DNA from: Cytobacillus oceanisediminis
GTDB lineage: Bacteria > Bacillota > Bacilli > Bacillales > Cytobacillaceae
Assembly (NCBI RefSeq): GCF_007830235.1
Contig: NZ_VLKI01000001.1
Coordinates: forward strand, 366,464-430,463
Length of the DNA stretch: 64,000 bases
Direction of reading: 5' to 3'
The notes under the pieces are model-generated. The model was given only the letters and a program-made list of their open reading frames with translations, made no database searches and was not told the origin of the DNA. This document shows, piece by piece, positions 53,168 to 62,374 of this stretch (position 1 is the first letter of the stretch; every line of letters starts with the position of its first letter). A program made the position numbers and the translations under genes.

Positions 53168-54682
53168 ATGATAAAGGAAAAAAATAATCTGAATCCTACA
53201 GAAAATCAAACACCTGCCGAGATAGTGAAAAGAGCCAAAAAGTCATCTGATTTTAAAGAGATTCAAAAAAATGTTTCAGGCGTCCAGATATTCATTTTAT
53301 ATTTCACTTCACTAATCGATCACAAGACGATGGAGCATGTATTTCTTCCATATATAAATGAGTGCGAAAAAAAGACTGGTCAGGCTTTTGATATAAATCA
53401 ATTTAAAAACAGCCTGCCACTTGAAGACATTATCCGAACAAAGGAAGCAACAGAAATCGAAGAGAAAATCCATCAGGGATATGTTCTCATTCAATTTGAA
53501 AATAACTTAGATGATTTTCTTTTGGTAAATGTAAATAATTTATCTAAAGGGATAAGAGAGTCTAACGAAACTGAGAATGAATTTAATGTTATCGGTCCAA
53601 AATTAGGGTTTGTTGAGAGCCTTGATACGAATATTCTTTTACTTCGAACTAAGGTAAAATCTCCTTTATTAACTACTGAAGAGATCGTGATGGGCACACT
53701 GTCAAAAACAAGAGTAATGATTGTTTATTTAGATGGCATTACAAATGAACAACATATAGAAAACGTAAAAAAAAGGCTCTCTGAAATAGATTTTGATATC
53801 ATTTTTGATACTTCTGCTTTAGTCCAGCTAATTAAGGGAAATTCTTATACTCCTTTTCCGCTTTACTTTTCTTCAGAGAGGCTGGATAGAATTTCTTATT
53901 CACTCACTTCCGGCCAGGTCGTTATCTTTAGTGATGGTTCACCATACGCAGTATCCGGACCTACTACCATATTCGATTTTTTTCTCTCATCTGAGGATTA
54001 TTATTATAACTGGATTATTGGGTCTTTCTTCCGTTTTACACGAATACTTGCGATCATCTTTTCAATCTTTTCTTCCGCCATTTATGTTGCGGTTATGACG
54101 TTTCATTATGAGGTGGTGCCTGCGGATTTACTGGGTCCGCTAATAGAGTCCAGGGCAAACGTTCCATTTCCGCCGCTGCTGGAGGTTCTTTTTTTAGAAA
54201 TGACCATTGAATTATTAAGAGAGGCAGGAGCCCGATTGCCTACTAAAGTAGGACAGACATTGGGCATTGTTGGCGGTATTGTCATTGGACAGGCAGCTGT
54301 AATGGCAGCACTGACAAGTAATATTTTATTAATCATTGTCGCTTTAGCAGCCTTAGCTTCATTCACAACACCAGCTATCGTTATGTCCAACACCATTCGA
54401 ATTTTAAGATTTCCCTTTATCATCATGTCATCATTCCTGGGCGGGCTGGGCATCATGATAGGTTTTGCCGTGCTGCTATGTCATTTGTTTAAATTAAAAT
54501 CATTTGATACTCCTTACATGGTTCCTTTGCACCCGTTTCGCAGCAATAGTCTTGCGGATAGTATCATAAGGTCCCCTTATGATAAATTAAACAAAAGGCC
54601 AGATTTTTTGAGACCTAAAGATAAAATTAAATATTCACCAAAAGAGAGTAACAAAAAGAAGGAAGATATTAATGACGAATAA
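53168..54682 (+). CDS. spore germination receptor A subunit (GerA/GerKA family)
   Basis: A 504-residue GerA-family protein: a hydrophilic N-terminal domain of about 245 residues, then membrane helices from about 290 to 440 with the conserved PFPPLLEVLFLEMTIELLREA and RLPTKVGQTLGIVGGIVIGQAA segments. The C-terminal tail is charged. It forms the nutrient-sensing receptor in the spore inner membrane with the C and B subunits encoded next. Order A-C-B is common. The stop overlaps the C-subunit start by 11 bases. Confidence 0.93.
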   Translation: MIKEKNNLNPTENQTPAEIVKRAKKSSDFKEIQKNVSGVQIFILYFTSLIDHKTMEHVFLPYINECEKKTGQAFDINQFKNSLPLEDIIRTKEATEIEEKIHQGYVLIQFENNLDDFLLVNVNNLSKGIRESNETENEFNVIGPKLGFVESLDTNILLLRTKVKSPLLTTEEIVMGTLSKTRVMIVYLDGITNEQHIENVKKRLSEIDFDIIFDTSALVQLIKGNSYTPFPLYFSSERLDRISYSLTSGQVVIFSDGSPYAVSGPTTIFDFFLSSEDYYYNWIIGSFFRFTRILAIIFSIFSSAIYVAVMTFHYEVVPADLLGPLIESRANVPFPPLLEVLFLEMTIELLREAGARLPTKVGQTLGIVGGIVIGQAAVMAALTSNILLIIVALAALASFTTPAIVMSNTIRILRFPFIIMSSFLGGLGIMIGFAVLLCHLFKLKSFDTPYMVPLHPFRSNSLADSIIRSPYDKLNKRPDFLRPKDKIKYSPKESNKKKEDINDE

Positions 54683-55751
54683 CACATTAGTTAAAATGGG
54701 TATTGTTGTTCTAACTCTAATTCTGGCTGGATGTGTACCTCACAATATTATTAATGAAGTCTCTCTGATGCATAATGTAGGATATGACAAAGAAGATGAG
54801 ATGCTAAAGGCAAGTGTTGTTTATCCAAATTATGCCGAGAGTGATAATCCTGTTTTAATCACAGCTGCTGCTAAAAATCCATCCAGTCTGCAGGAAGAAC
54901 TTAGCCATAAGTCTCAATTTCCATTTGAAATAGGTCAAGTAAGGGTAATGATATTTGGGGATCAACTAAGCAGAGATGGTTTAGCTTCCATATTAGACCC
55001 CATCTGTAAGGATCCAAAAATTGGCATAGTAAGAATTGTCATTACAGATGGAACTCCAGATTTAATACTAAGTAAAACACTTAATGAGAGTCCGCTATTC
55101 TTAATGAATTTGATTGATAAAAGTATTGAAAATGAAGGAATTCCTGAATCTAACTCCCATGTAATGTATGACCAGTTTTTTGGAAGTGGAATTGATATGT
55201 CCTTTCCAAATCTTACAGTTGATTCTAAAGGGCAAATTAAAGTAGATGGTATGGGGATTTTTAAAGGTGAAAAATTAGCACTTAGGATTTCCGAAAAAGA
55301 AACCTTCTTATTAAAATTAATGACGGATAAAAACAAAATGGGAGTATACAGTTTTGACCTCAACATGCATGGACACAAAGCTAATATTGGGGTCAGAACG
55401 AACTATGGAAAACACAAGGTGAAATTCATCAAGGAGAACCTCAGGGAACAAGTTAGAGTTAGCCTAAATTTAGATGTAGAACTTGATGCTTTGCCTGAAT
55501 GGATCAATTTAGAAGATGAAAAGGATCTTAAATTATTTAAAACCGCCTTACAGAAATCAATTTCAAACGATGCTGAATTACTTCTAAAGGATTTTCAAAC
55601 AAATGGTGTAGATCCTTTAGGTATAGGAAGAGTGTATAAAGCAAATCACAGAAATTATTCTGAAAAGAGTTTTTACGATCGGATATATCCTAATATGACA
55701 TATGAGGTAAATACCAAAATTGCAGTTAGGCAAACTGGGGTGGGAAATTAG
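54672..55751 (+). CDS. spore germination receptor C subunit, lipoprotein (GerAC family)
   Basis: A 359-residue lipoprotein of the GerAC family with lipobox LAGC at Cys21, the N-terminal domain INEVSLMHNVGYDKEDEM, and the central MGIFKGEKLALRISEKETFLL segment shared by this family. It is anchored on the outer face of the spore inner membrane as part of the receptor. ATG 54672 is inside the A gene; its stop codon overlaps the GTG start of the B gene by one base. Confidence 0.93.
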   Translation: MTNNTLVKMGIVVLTLILAGCVPHNIINEVSLMHNVGYDKEDEMLKASVVYPNYAESDNPVLITAAAKNPSSLQEELSHKSQFPFEIGQVRVMIFGDQLSRDGLASILDPICKDPKIGIVRIVITDGTPDLILSKTLNESPLFLMNLIDKSIENEGIPESNSHVMYDQFFGSGIDMSFPNLTVDSKGQIKVDGMGIFKGEKLALRISEKETFLLKLMTDKNKMGVYSFDLNMHGHKANIGVRTNYGKHKVKFIKENLREQVRVSLNLDVELDALPEWINLEDEKDLKLFKTALQKSISNDAELLLKDFQTNGVDPLGIGRVYKANHRNYSEKSFYDRIYPNMTYEVNTKIAVRQTGVGN

Positions 55752-56860
55752 TGAACGTAAAAGTAGAAAAACAATTTCAAGTTTCGGCTTTTTTCACATT
55801 TTTTCTCATTCACTCTTCACAAACCGGAGTTGGTATCCTAAATTTTCAAAGCCAGGTTATTAAACATGCTGAGCAGGACGCCTGGATTTCTTTAATTATA
55901 ACTTGGGCTGCAACCCATATCATACTCTATATTATTTTTAAGCTATTAGGCGGGGGAACTAATGATTTAGTAGCTGTTCATCAGTATTGCTTTGGAAAAG
56001 CGATTGGCAGCATAATGTCTGTCATGGCATTGGTTTATTTCTGGCTGGCTTCTTTGACAGTCCTCCGTGCTTATATTGAGGTCATCCAAATATGGGTGTA
56101 TCCTTCAATAAAAACATGGCAGCTATGTATCGTTTTCTTACTCACATTTTATTATATTATCTCAAGCGGCTTCCGCAGTTTAACCGGCTTTAGTTTCTGG
56201 GGAGTTATATTGCCTGCTTTTTTGTTCTTTTTAATCTACTTCCCCTTGATGCATGCGAATTATATTTACCTGCTCCCAGCCTTTAGTCATTCCCTCAGTG
56301 AGCTATTTTTCTCTTCTAAAGGGTATGCCCTGCTTTTTCTTGGTTTCGAGTGGATCCTGATGTATTATCCCTTCCTTAAAAGTTCAAATAACAGAGATAT
56401 TTCAAAATGGGCGTATCTTGGAAATATATATACTCTCATTGTGTACCTAATTATAACGTTAATATCATTCTTATACTTTAATCAAGAGGTATTACAGCAT
56501 TTACCTTGGCCCACTCTTATGATGGTTAAGATCGTTAAATTCTCTTTCCTGGAAAGATTTGAATATGTATTCATCTTTATTTGGCTGTTAGTGATCATAT
56601 CCCCTATATGTATTTCTTTGTGGGCATGTACAAGAATCGTAAAAAGAACTTTCTCAATTCCTCCAAAAGCGACTTTGCTATTCTTACTTATTGCAGAGAT
56701 GATTGTTTCTGTATACCTTCAGGAATTTAAGAGTGTTGATTATCTTGTCAATTTTACTTCTAATGTGGGAATTGGTTTTGTATATGTGTATCTGCCGCTC
56801 CTTCTTATAATAAAATGGATTAAGAATCATTTTATGAAAAATAGGTTAAACAAAATCTAA
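55751..56860 (+). CDS. spore germination receptor B subunit (GerAB family)
   Basis: A 369-residue amino-acid-permease-like membrane protein with ten hydrophobic segments and the GerAB opening (FFTFFLIHSSQTGVGIL). It is the ligand-binding transmembrane part of the receptor. It starts with GTG 55751. It is the last gene of the operon, which ends in the shared terminator at 56875-56910. Confidence 0.92.
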   Translation: MNVKVEKQFQVSAFFTFFLIHSSQTGVGILNFQSQVIKHAEQDAWISLIITWAATHIILYIIFKLLGGGTNDLVAVHQYCFGKAIGSIMSVMALVYFWLASLTVLRAYIEVIQIWVYPSIKTWQLCIVFLLTFYYIISSGFRSLTGFSFWGVILPAFLFFLIYFPLMHANYIYLLPAFSHSLSELFFSSKGYALLFLGFEWILMYYPFLKSSNNRDISKWAYLGNIYTLIVYLIITLISFLYFNQEVLQHLPWPTLMMVKIVKFSFLERFEYVFIFIWLLVIISPICISLWACTRIVKRTFSIPPKATLLFLLIAEMIVSVYLQEFKSVDYLVNFTSNVGIGFVYVYLPLLLIIKWIKNHFMKNRLNKI

Positions 56861-56874
56861 TTCCTAATGTAAAA

Positions 56875-56910
56875 AAGAATGCCTATCTTGTTAAAAGATA
56901 GGCACTCTTT
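56875..56910. terminator. bidirectional terminator
   Basis: A 15-bp stem with one mismatch (AAAGAATGCCTATCTT against AAGATAGGCACTCTTT) with A-rich left and T-rich right flanks lies between the convergent ger operon and ohr gene and can serve both. Confidence 0.8.
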
Positions 56911-56929
56911 GGGTGATCCCGGAAGCTGA

Positions 56930-57358
56930 TTAACCAACAACGTTGGAGATTACTTCGATATTACCTTGAGTTGCTTTAGCATAAGGACAAACCTTATGAG
57001 CTTCCGCAACGACTTCTTCTGCCACGCTTGTTTCAACGCCCTTTACAGTGATATCCATTGTAATGGCCAGCACATATCCATCGTTCGCATCCTTGCCAAG
57101 CGTAACTTGTGAAGCAATATTTATACCGTCTGTTTTAATGTTCTTTTTCCTAAGGACAGTGCCCATCGCTCCCTGGAAGCATGCGGCAAACCCTGCAGCG
57201 AACAGCTGCTCCGGATTGGTTCCAGCTCCGTCCCCCCCTAATTCCTTTGGATATCTCAAGTCTACATTCAGATTGTTATCGTCAGAAACCGCTTTCCCAT
57301 CTCTTCCGCCTTGAACATTTACAGTAGCCGTGTATAGTTTCTTTTCTATTTTCATCAT
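56930..57358 (-). CDS. organic hydroperoxide resistance protein (Ohr/OsmC family)
   Basis: A 142-residue Ohr-type peroxidase. The reactive cysteine is Cys60 in AAGFAACFQGAMG and the resolving one is Cys124 in AHKVCPYAKATQG; NPEQLFAAG and the N-terminal LYTATVNVQGGRDG are typical. It reduces organic peroxides in the cytoplasm with lipoylated or thiol donors. The TetR operator copy at 57506-57523 lies 148 bases upstream, so it is probably co-regulated with the MFS exporter rather than by OhrR (inference). Confidence 0.92.
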   Translation of the reverse strand: MMKIEKKLYTATVNVQGGRDGKAVSDDNNLNVDLRYPKELGGDGAGTNPEQLFAAGFAACFQGAMGTVLRKKNIKTDGINIASQVTLGKDANDGYVLAITMDITVKGVETSVAEEVVAEAHKVCPYAKATQGNIEVISNVVG

Positions 57359-57505
57359 TTTATAAAACTCCCTTTTTTATAATGGATTTTTGCTTCAATA
57401 TTTCCACGTGTAGCTTTTGCATTAATAGTAAACTTTATGAGCCGGCAACGATTTTTTCTGCGATGCTAGTCTTTGCCCTTCTTTTTCGTACAAAGTTCAT
57501 TTTTT

Positions 57506-57523
57506 ACTTACTAGAAGGTAAGT
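57506..57523. promoter_or_regulatory. TetR-type operator upstream of ohr
   Basis: ACTTACTAGAAGGTAAGT is identical over 18 bases to the sites in front of the MFS gene, 5 kb away. It is the only copy seen outside the tetR-MFS pair. Confidence 0.82.
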
Positions 57524-57581
57524 TAATTTTAAATTAAGCTCTCAGATAAATAATTTATTATGGCACTAACTTTTGAAGATT

Positions 57582-58025
57582 TTATTTTTCAGTTGCTATA
57601 TTTCCCATTGCAATAGAAATTCTATTCCAGCTGTTGATTTGATTGATGATTAGAACAAGATCAATATATTGCTTCTCATCATAATGTTCACGTACTCGCT
57701 TATAAAGCTCATCTGGCACACGTTTTGCCGGGATTAGAGTTATGTGCTCTGTTAATTCAAGAGCTGCTTTTTCTGCTTCGGTGTAAAATGTACACTCTTT
57801 CCATGCACTAATGCAATATAAACGCTGTTCCGTTTCTCCCATTTTTCTCGCATCAGCTGTATGCATGTTTATGCAATAGGCACAGCCATTAATTTGAGAA
57901 GCGCGAATTTTTATAAGCTCACGAAGTTTACGGTCTAAACCTGTTGTTTTCGTATACCTCTCCATTTCCATCATTATTTTCATTGCCTCTGGAGCTAAAT
58001 TGTAATAATCAATTCGTTGTTCCAT
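57582..58025 (-). CDS. carboxymuconolactone decarboxylase / AhpD-like protein
   Basis: A 147-residue CMD-family protein with the redox motif C48-A-Y-C51 and His55 (INGCAYCINMHTADAR), closely similar in layout to the gene at 18083-18559. It probably reduces peroxides or other electrophiles. It is divergent from the Rrf2-type regulator and the promoter region between them carries a palindrome. Next to ohr it contributes to a small peroxide-defence patch. RBS AGGAGG precedes the ATG. Confidence 0.88.
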   Translation of the reverse strand: MEQRIDYYNLAPEAMKIMMEMERYTKTTGLDRKLRELIKIRASQINGCAYCINMHTADARKMGETEQRLYCISAWKECTFYTEAEKAALELTEHITLIPAKRVPDELYKRVREHYDEKQYIDLVLIINQINSWNRISIAMGNIATEK

Positions 58026-58094
58026 ATCAATTCCTCCTTAAAAGCTGATTCAATATATAATTGAACCGCATTTTGATATTCGAATTGTGGATAG

Positions 58095-58113
58095 TATCAA
58101 TCAGCGATTGATA
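58095..58113. promoter_or_regulatory. candidate Rrf2-type operator
   Basis: TATCAATC-AGC-GATTGATA is a perfect 8-bp inverted repeat in the divergent region between the AhpD-like gene and the Rrf2 gene. Confidence 0.55.
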
Positions 58114-58246
58114 TTGTCTATAATAAAGGGTAAACTTTATGATGTCAAACCTCTTTTCATGTTAATTAGTGCAAATTGATCATGTTTGACAAAGAAATGA
58201 AAAATTCTTAAGATTAATTAATCTCATTTATGAAGAGGTGTTAGTA

Positions 58247-58741
58247 ATGCAGTATAGTATTGGGGTTGAATACGCACTTCACTGCCTCGTATATTTAATT
58301 GATAATAAAGAGGATTCCTCCATTGGAATAAAGGAACTTTCCACTTTCCAAGGGATTTCCGAAACATATCTTTCTAAGATATTCAGTAAATTATCAAAGA
58401 GCGGGATTGTTACCTCAGTTCCTGGAGTTAAGGGTGGTTATAAACTCGCTAAATCTCCAGAAGAAATATCTTTTTGGGATGTAATTGAAGCAGTTGAAGG
58501 TCCCAAGCCAATTTTTCAATGTAAAAACATTAAAGATAATGGTTATTTGTATAGAGAAAATATCTGCTCTTCAGGTACCTCCTCTTGTACCATCAATTTA
58601 GTTATGCTCTCAGCCGAAGAAAAAATGCGTGATTTCCTGCGCAGTAAAACACTTTCATGGTTAAATGAAGAGCTAGAAAGTGTCTTGCCAAATCACACAC
58701 GTGAAGAAACCCGGAAATATTTTTCCAAGAGCAGTCTATAG
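58247..58741 (+). CDS. Rrf2-family transcriptional regulator
   Basis: A 164-residue Rrf2 protein with the opening MQYSIGVEYALHCLVYL, the winged helix GIKELSTFQGISETYLSKIFSKLSKSG and VPGVKGGYKLAKSPEEIS. Three cysteines (in PIFQCKN, NICSSG and SSCTIN) lie where related regulators hold an iron-sulfur cluster or redox thiols. It may sense oxidants and control the divergent AhpD-like gene. ATG 58247 was chosen because GAGGTG precedes it by seven bases; GTG 58238 is less likely. Confidence 0.88.
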   Translation: MQYSIGVEYALHCLVYLIDNKEDSSIGIKELSTFQGISETYLSKIFSKLSKSGIVTSVPGVKGGYKLAKSPEEISFWDVIEAVEGPKPIFQCKNIKDNGYLYRENICSSGTSSCTINLVMLSAEEKMRDFLRSKTLSWLNEELESVLPNHTREETRKYFSKSSL

Positions 58742-58745
58742 TATC

Positions 58746-58783
58746 AACCTCTCCTGATATTCCTTGATTTTGATGGAGAGGTT
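58746..58783 (+). terminator. Rho-independent terminator of the Rrf2 gene
   Basis: AACCTCTCC (58746-58754) and GGAGAGGTT (58775-58783) form a perfect 9-bp stem followed by TATTCTTTTTC, five bases after the stop codon. Confidence 0.8.
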
Positions 58784-58992
58784 TATTCTTTTTCTATGTT
58801 CTAATGATAACTATGACCGCTTCAATAGCCTGATCCGCATTGGATTTATCAGCTCTCACCAGCTTAAGAACGTTTTTTCACAACATTAAAGATAATAGTT
58901 TTGATATTAACCCCACGTTCAATATCCCGAGAAAATAAGTGTTTTTGCAATTAATAATGATGGCAAGGTTTCCAGATTCATCTTATCCCACA

Positions 58993-59988
58993 CTATGCAG
59001 CCCTTTTCATATTCCTTTTCTTCTCCCTCCTCCCCTTTTTCAAGGTGAACTTTTTAATAACTCCTGCCAAACCGGAAGGGAACCCAAGGAGCACCACTAT
59101 ATATAAGAATCCGAGGATAATCGTCCATCGTTCAAAGATGGGGAAAGTCATCGCAAGCTCAGAAAGATAATGTCTTAAAAATTCGATGATCCCCGCTCCT
59201 GCTATGGCACCAGCCAGGGTTCCCATTCCCCCGATCATCGTCATTAAGAGAGCATCAAGGGTAACTTCAATAGAAAAGACATTGGTATTAATGAACCGTA
59301 GTGACACTGCATATAGTGCGCCGCTTAAGGAAGCTGCCACTCCAGCCGTCACGCTGGCAATCAGTTTATAATGAAGTGTTTGATACCCCAGTGCTTCTGC
59401 ACGATATTCATTCTGGGAAATGGCTTTTAGCACCTTGCCAGTGGACGATTCTGTAAAAAGCTTCAGCAGGATGAAAACAACGGCTACACTAATGAGTGTA
59501 ATGTAATAGAAAGAAGTACGGTCTTTGAATACGTCAGGCACACTGAAGGTAAAACCGTCTCCGCCATGCGTCAGTCCCCTCCATTTCTCTGCCAGTACAA
59601 GAAAGAGCTGTGATACTGCCAGTGTCAGCATCGCATAAAAGTGGCTTTTGAGCCTTAGTGATAATAAACCAATGATATAGCTAACCAGAGCGGATAGGAT
59701 GATGCCTATAACCAATCCAATTAAAAAGTTTGGCAGAGTTGCATCCAGCTTATTAAAAATGAGAGCCGTGCTGTAAGCGCCGATTCCAAAGAACATGCAA
59801 TGACCAAAGGAAACAATGCCGGTATACCCTAACAAAATATCAAAGCTCATCGCAAATATGGCAAAAATGAAAATTTGAGTAAGTAAAATCAGTGTGCTTC
59901 GGGAGTCGTTAACAAAGGGAAACAGAAGCATGAAAAGCAGAATCGCAAGCCCCCAGTACAGCGGCACTTTATGAAATACACCTCTCAT
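58993..59988 (-). CDS. livM: branched-chain amino acid-type ABC permease (LivM-like)
   Basis: A 331-residue membrane protein of the LivM type with about ten hydrophobic segments; LLGYTGIVSFGHCMFFGIGAYSTA and the GGMGTLAGAIAGAGIIE coupling helix are diagnostic. A long basic tail (KKGRREKKRNMKR) ends the protein. It pairs with LivH, whose stop overlaps its start by four bases. It is the last gene of the minus-strand transporter operon. Confidence 0.9.
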   Translation of the reverse strand: MRGVFHKVPLYWGLAILLFMLLFPFVNDSRSTLILLTQIFIFAIFAMSFDILLGYTGIVSFGHCMFFGIGAYSTALIFNKLDATLPNFLIGLVIGIILSALVSYIIGLLSLRLKSHFYAMLTLAVSQLFLVLAEKWRGLTHGGDGFTFSVPDVFKDRTSFYYITLISVAVVFILLKLFTESSTGKVLKAISQNEYRAEALGYQTLHYKLIASVTAGVAASLSGALYAVSLRFINTNVFSIEVTLDALLMTMIGGMGTLAGAIAGAGIIEFLRHYLSELAMTFPIFERWTIILGFLYIVVLLGFPSGLAGVIKKFTLKKGRREKKRNMKRAA

Positions 59989-60854
59989 ACAGCACTCCCC
60001 TTTTCTCCCAGCAGCCCTGTTGGTTTCACCAATAATACGATAGCCAATAGGAGCATATTCAATGCCAGTGACAAATCAGGCATATAATAAGCCATAAACG
60101 CTCCCGCTACTCCTACGATCAGGGAAGCCAGTGCCGATCCCTGCAGGCTTCCCATTCCGCCAATGATGACAACAATGAAAGCCAGTATGGCATACTGCAT
60201 GCCCATTTCCGCAAAAACGACTCCAGAATACGGCGCTAATAGCGCTCCGCCTAAAGCAGCCAATCCGGCACCGAGCAGAAATACGAATGTAAAAAGTCCT
60301 TTTACATTGATTCCGAGCGCCTGAACCATCTCCTTATCCAGCACTCCAGCCCTGATCATAAGTCCAATCTGCGTACGGCTGAGCAAAAGCCATAATGCCA
60401 GATACAGCAGCAGTCCAACCACAATCACAAACACACGGTATTTTATGATGATGATTCCATCAAACTGATAACTCCCTTCAAGCCACGCTGGCAGGTTTAC
60501 CCTTATCGGGTTTGGCCCCCAGAAGATTTTGATGCTTTCCGATAATACCAGCATCCCGCCTAATGTAATCAGCAGCTGTCTCACATGATTCCCATAGACA
60601 GGACGGATCAGGAATCTCTCCAATACCCAGCCCAAGACCATTCCGACTGCAACTGCACCCGCTATCGCTAATAGAAAACTGTTTGTTTCTTTAAAAATCC
60701 ATGCTCCTGAGAAAGCGCCCCAGACGAATAATCCGCCATGGGCGAAGTTCAATACACTCATCAGTCCAAAGATTAAGGTAAGTCCAGCAGCCAGAAGGAA
60801 TATCAAAAGCCCAGTTGAAACCCCATTGACCAATAAATTAATAAAGACTTCCAT
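59985..60854 (-). CDS. livH: branched-chain amino acid-type ABC permease (LivH-like)
   Basis: A 289-residue LivH-type permease: LTLIFGLMSVLNFAHGGLFVWGA and IGGMGSLQGSALASLIVG are the diagnostic segments, with eight or so membrane helices. It lies 20 bases after LivF and overlaps LivM. Together they form the transmembrane pore. Confidence 0.9.
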   Translation of the reverse strand: MEVFINLLVNGVSTGLLIFLLAAGLTLIFGLMSVLNFAHGGLFVWGAFSGAWIFKETNSFLLAIAGAVAVGMVLGWVLERFLIRPVYGNHVRQLLITLGGMLVLSESIKIFWGPNPIRVNLPAWLEGSYQFDGIIIIKYRVFVIVVGLLLYLALWLLLSRTQIGLMIRAGVLDKEMVQALGINVKGLFTFVFLLGAGLAALGGALLAPYSGVVFAEMGMQYAILAFIVVIIGGMGSLQGSALASLIVGVAGAFMAYYMPDLSLALNMLLLAIVLLVKPTGLLGEKGSAV

Positions 60855-60874
60855 TTCCAGCCCCCCTTCACTGC

Positions 60875-61579
60875 TTACGCGATGCCCAAGTATTTCTGAC
60901 AGGTTTCCTTGTCTTCCTTAAGATCCTGCATCAAGCCATCATGGACTATTTTTCCGTCGTCCATAATGTAAAAGTAATCGCCGATTTCACTCGCCATCAG
61001 GAAATTCTGCTCCACAAGCAGAATCGTGGTTTTTTCCTTCATTTTCAGAATCGATTCCATCAGCTTTTCAACCATGATCGGCGATAATCCTTTGCTTGGC
61101 TCATCGATCAGAAGCAGTCCATCTCCATTGATATACGCCCTGGCAATCGCCAGCATCTGCTTTTGTCCGCCGGATAGCAATCCGCTTTTCTTCCGCCAAA
61201 ATTTTTTCAAATCCGGGAAGAGCTCCAGCATCCACTCCATTTTTTCCTCTGTCTCACCTGTGCTCTTTGACTTGGCCAGATTCAAGGTTTCTTCTACTGT
61301 CAGTGCACTGAATATTCCCTGATTTTCCGGTACATAGCCGATTCCTTTTCTGGAGATCAGGTGGGTAGGGATTCCGCTGATCTTCTGATTGTGATAATGC
61401 ACTGAACCCGTGGTGGATGGGTTGAAGCCCATGATGGTGCGCAGTGTTGTCGTTTTGCCTGCGCCATTTCTCCCGAAGAGGACGGTGATGCTTCCCTCTT
61501 CTACTGACATGGATACACCCTGAAGAATGTGATATTGACCCAAATAGGTCTCCAGATTATCCAGTTTTAATAGACTCAC
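60875..61579 (-). CDS. livF: ABC transporter ATP-binding protein (LivF-like)
   Basis: A 234-residue ATPase with Walker A GRNGAGKTT, signature LLSGGQKQMLAIARAY and Walker B LLLIDEPSKGLSP, of the LivF subgroup. It starts with GTG 61579 inside the 3' end of livG (23-base overlap) behind AGGAGG, so the two are translationally coupled. Confidence 0.9.
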   Translation of the reverse strand: MSLLKLDNLETYLGQYHILQGVSMSVEEGSITVLFGRNGAGKTTTLRTIMGFNPSTTGSVHYHNQKISGIPTHLISRKGIGYVPENQGIFSALTVEETLNLAKSKSTGETEEKMEWMLELFPDLKKFWRKKSGLLSGGQKQMLAIARAYINGDGLLLIDEPSKGLSPIMVEKLMESILKMKEKTTILLVEQNFLMASEIGDYFYIMDDGKIVHDGLMQDLKEDKETCQKYLGIA

Positions 61580-62330
61580 GGTGCATGCCTCCTAAATATG
61601 CCGTCTGAACTCTTTGGTCCTTAATAATTTCCTTCGGATTGCCGCTGGCCAGGAGCTCTCCATTGAATAGAACCACCAGGGTATCGGAAAGATGCATGAC
61701 CATCTCCATTTTGTGTTCAATTAATACAATCGTGTACATACCTTCCTTCTTAATGTTCTCAATCACTTCCAGAATGGCAGGAATCTCTTCAATCGATATG
61801 CCTGCTGTCGGCTCATCAAGCAGAAGCAGTTCTGTTTTTAGAGCCAGCAGCATGGCCAGCTCGAGTTTTCTTTTTTCCCCGTGTGCCAGATCCTGTGCCA
61901 GCACATCTTCCTTGCCGCTTAGCATGCACCGCCCCATGGCCGCTTTTGCTTCATCCTGCTGGCGGCTCATGAAAGAAAGCCTAGGGAAGATCGAGTAGTA
62001 ATCTTTGCTCGATGACTGGATGGCCAGCCTAATATTTTCAAGGACAGTCAGCTCCGGAAAAATATTGGTGAGCTGGAAGGAGCGGCCGATGCCCCTTCTC
62101 GCCCGTAATGGTACAGAGAGCTTGGTTATATTGTCTTTCTTAAAATAAATCTCTCCCTTTGTCGGGGCGATCTGGCCGCTCAGCAAGTTAAAAAGAGTGG
62201 TCTTGCCCGCGCCATTTGGCCCGATGATCGAAGTCAGCTTCCCTCGCTCTATTTCCAGGTTCACATCTTTTATGACATCATGCTCGCCAAAGGAAACTGA
62301 TAGGTTTTTCGTTACCAAGATATTCTCCAA
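61557..62330 (-). CDS. livG: ABC transporter ATP-binding protein (LivG-like)
   Basis: A 257-residue ATPase of the LivG subgroup with Walker A GPNGAGKTT, the LivG-type signature DLAHGEKRKLELAMLLA and Walker B LLLDEPTAGIS. It follows the binding protein gene after 44 bases and partners with LivF to energise LivH/LivM. Confidence 0.9.
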   Translation of the reverse strand: MENILVTKNLSVSFGEHDVIKDVNLEIERGKLTSIIGPNGAGKTTLFNLLSGQIAPTKGEIYFKKDNITKLSVPLRARRGIGRSFQLTNIFPELTVLENIRLAIQSSSKDYYSIFPRLSFMSRQQDEAKAAMGRCMLSGKEDVLAQDLAHGEKRKLELAMLLALKTELLLLDEPTAGISIEEIPAILEVIENIKKEGMYTIVLIEHKMEMVMHLSDTLVVLFNGELLASGNPKEIIKDQRVQTAYLGGMHRESIKTG

Positions 62331-62374
62331 CTTGGCGATCCCTCCTAATGGTATGTCTAACTATTCTGACATTT

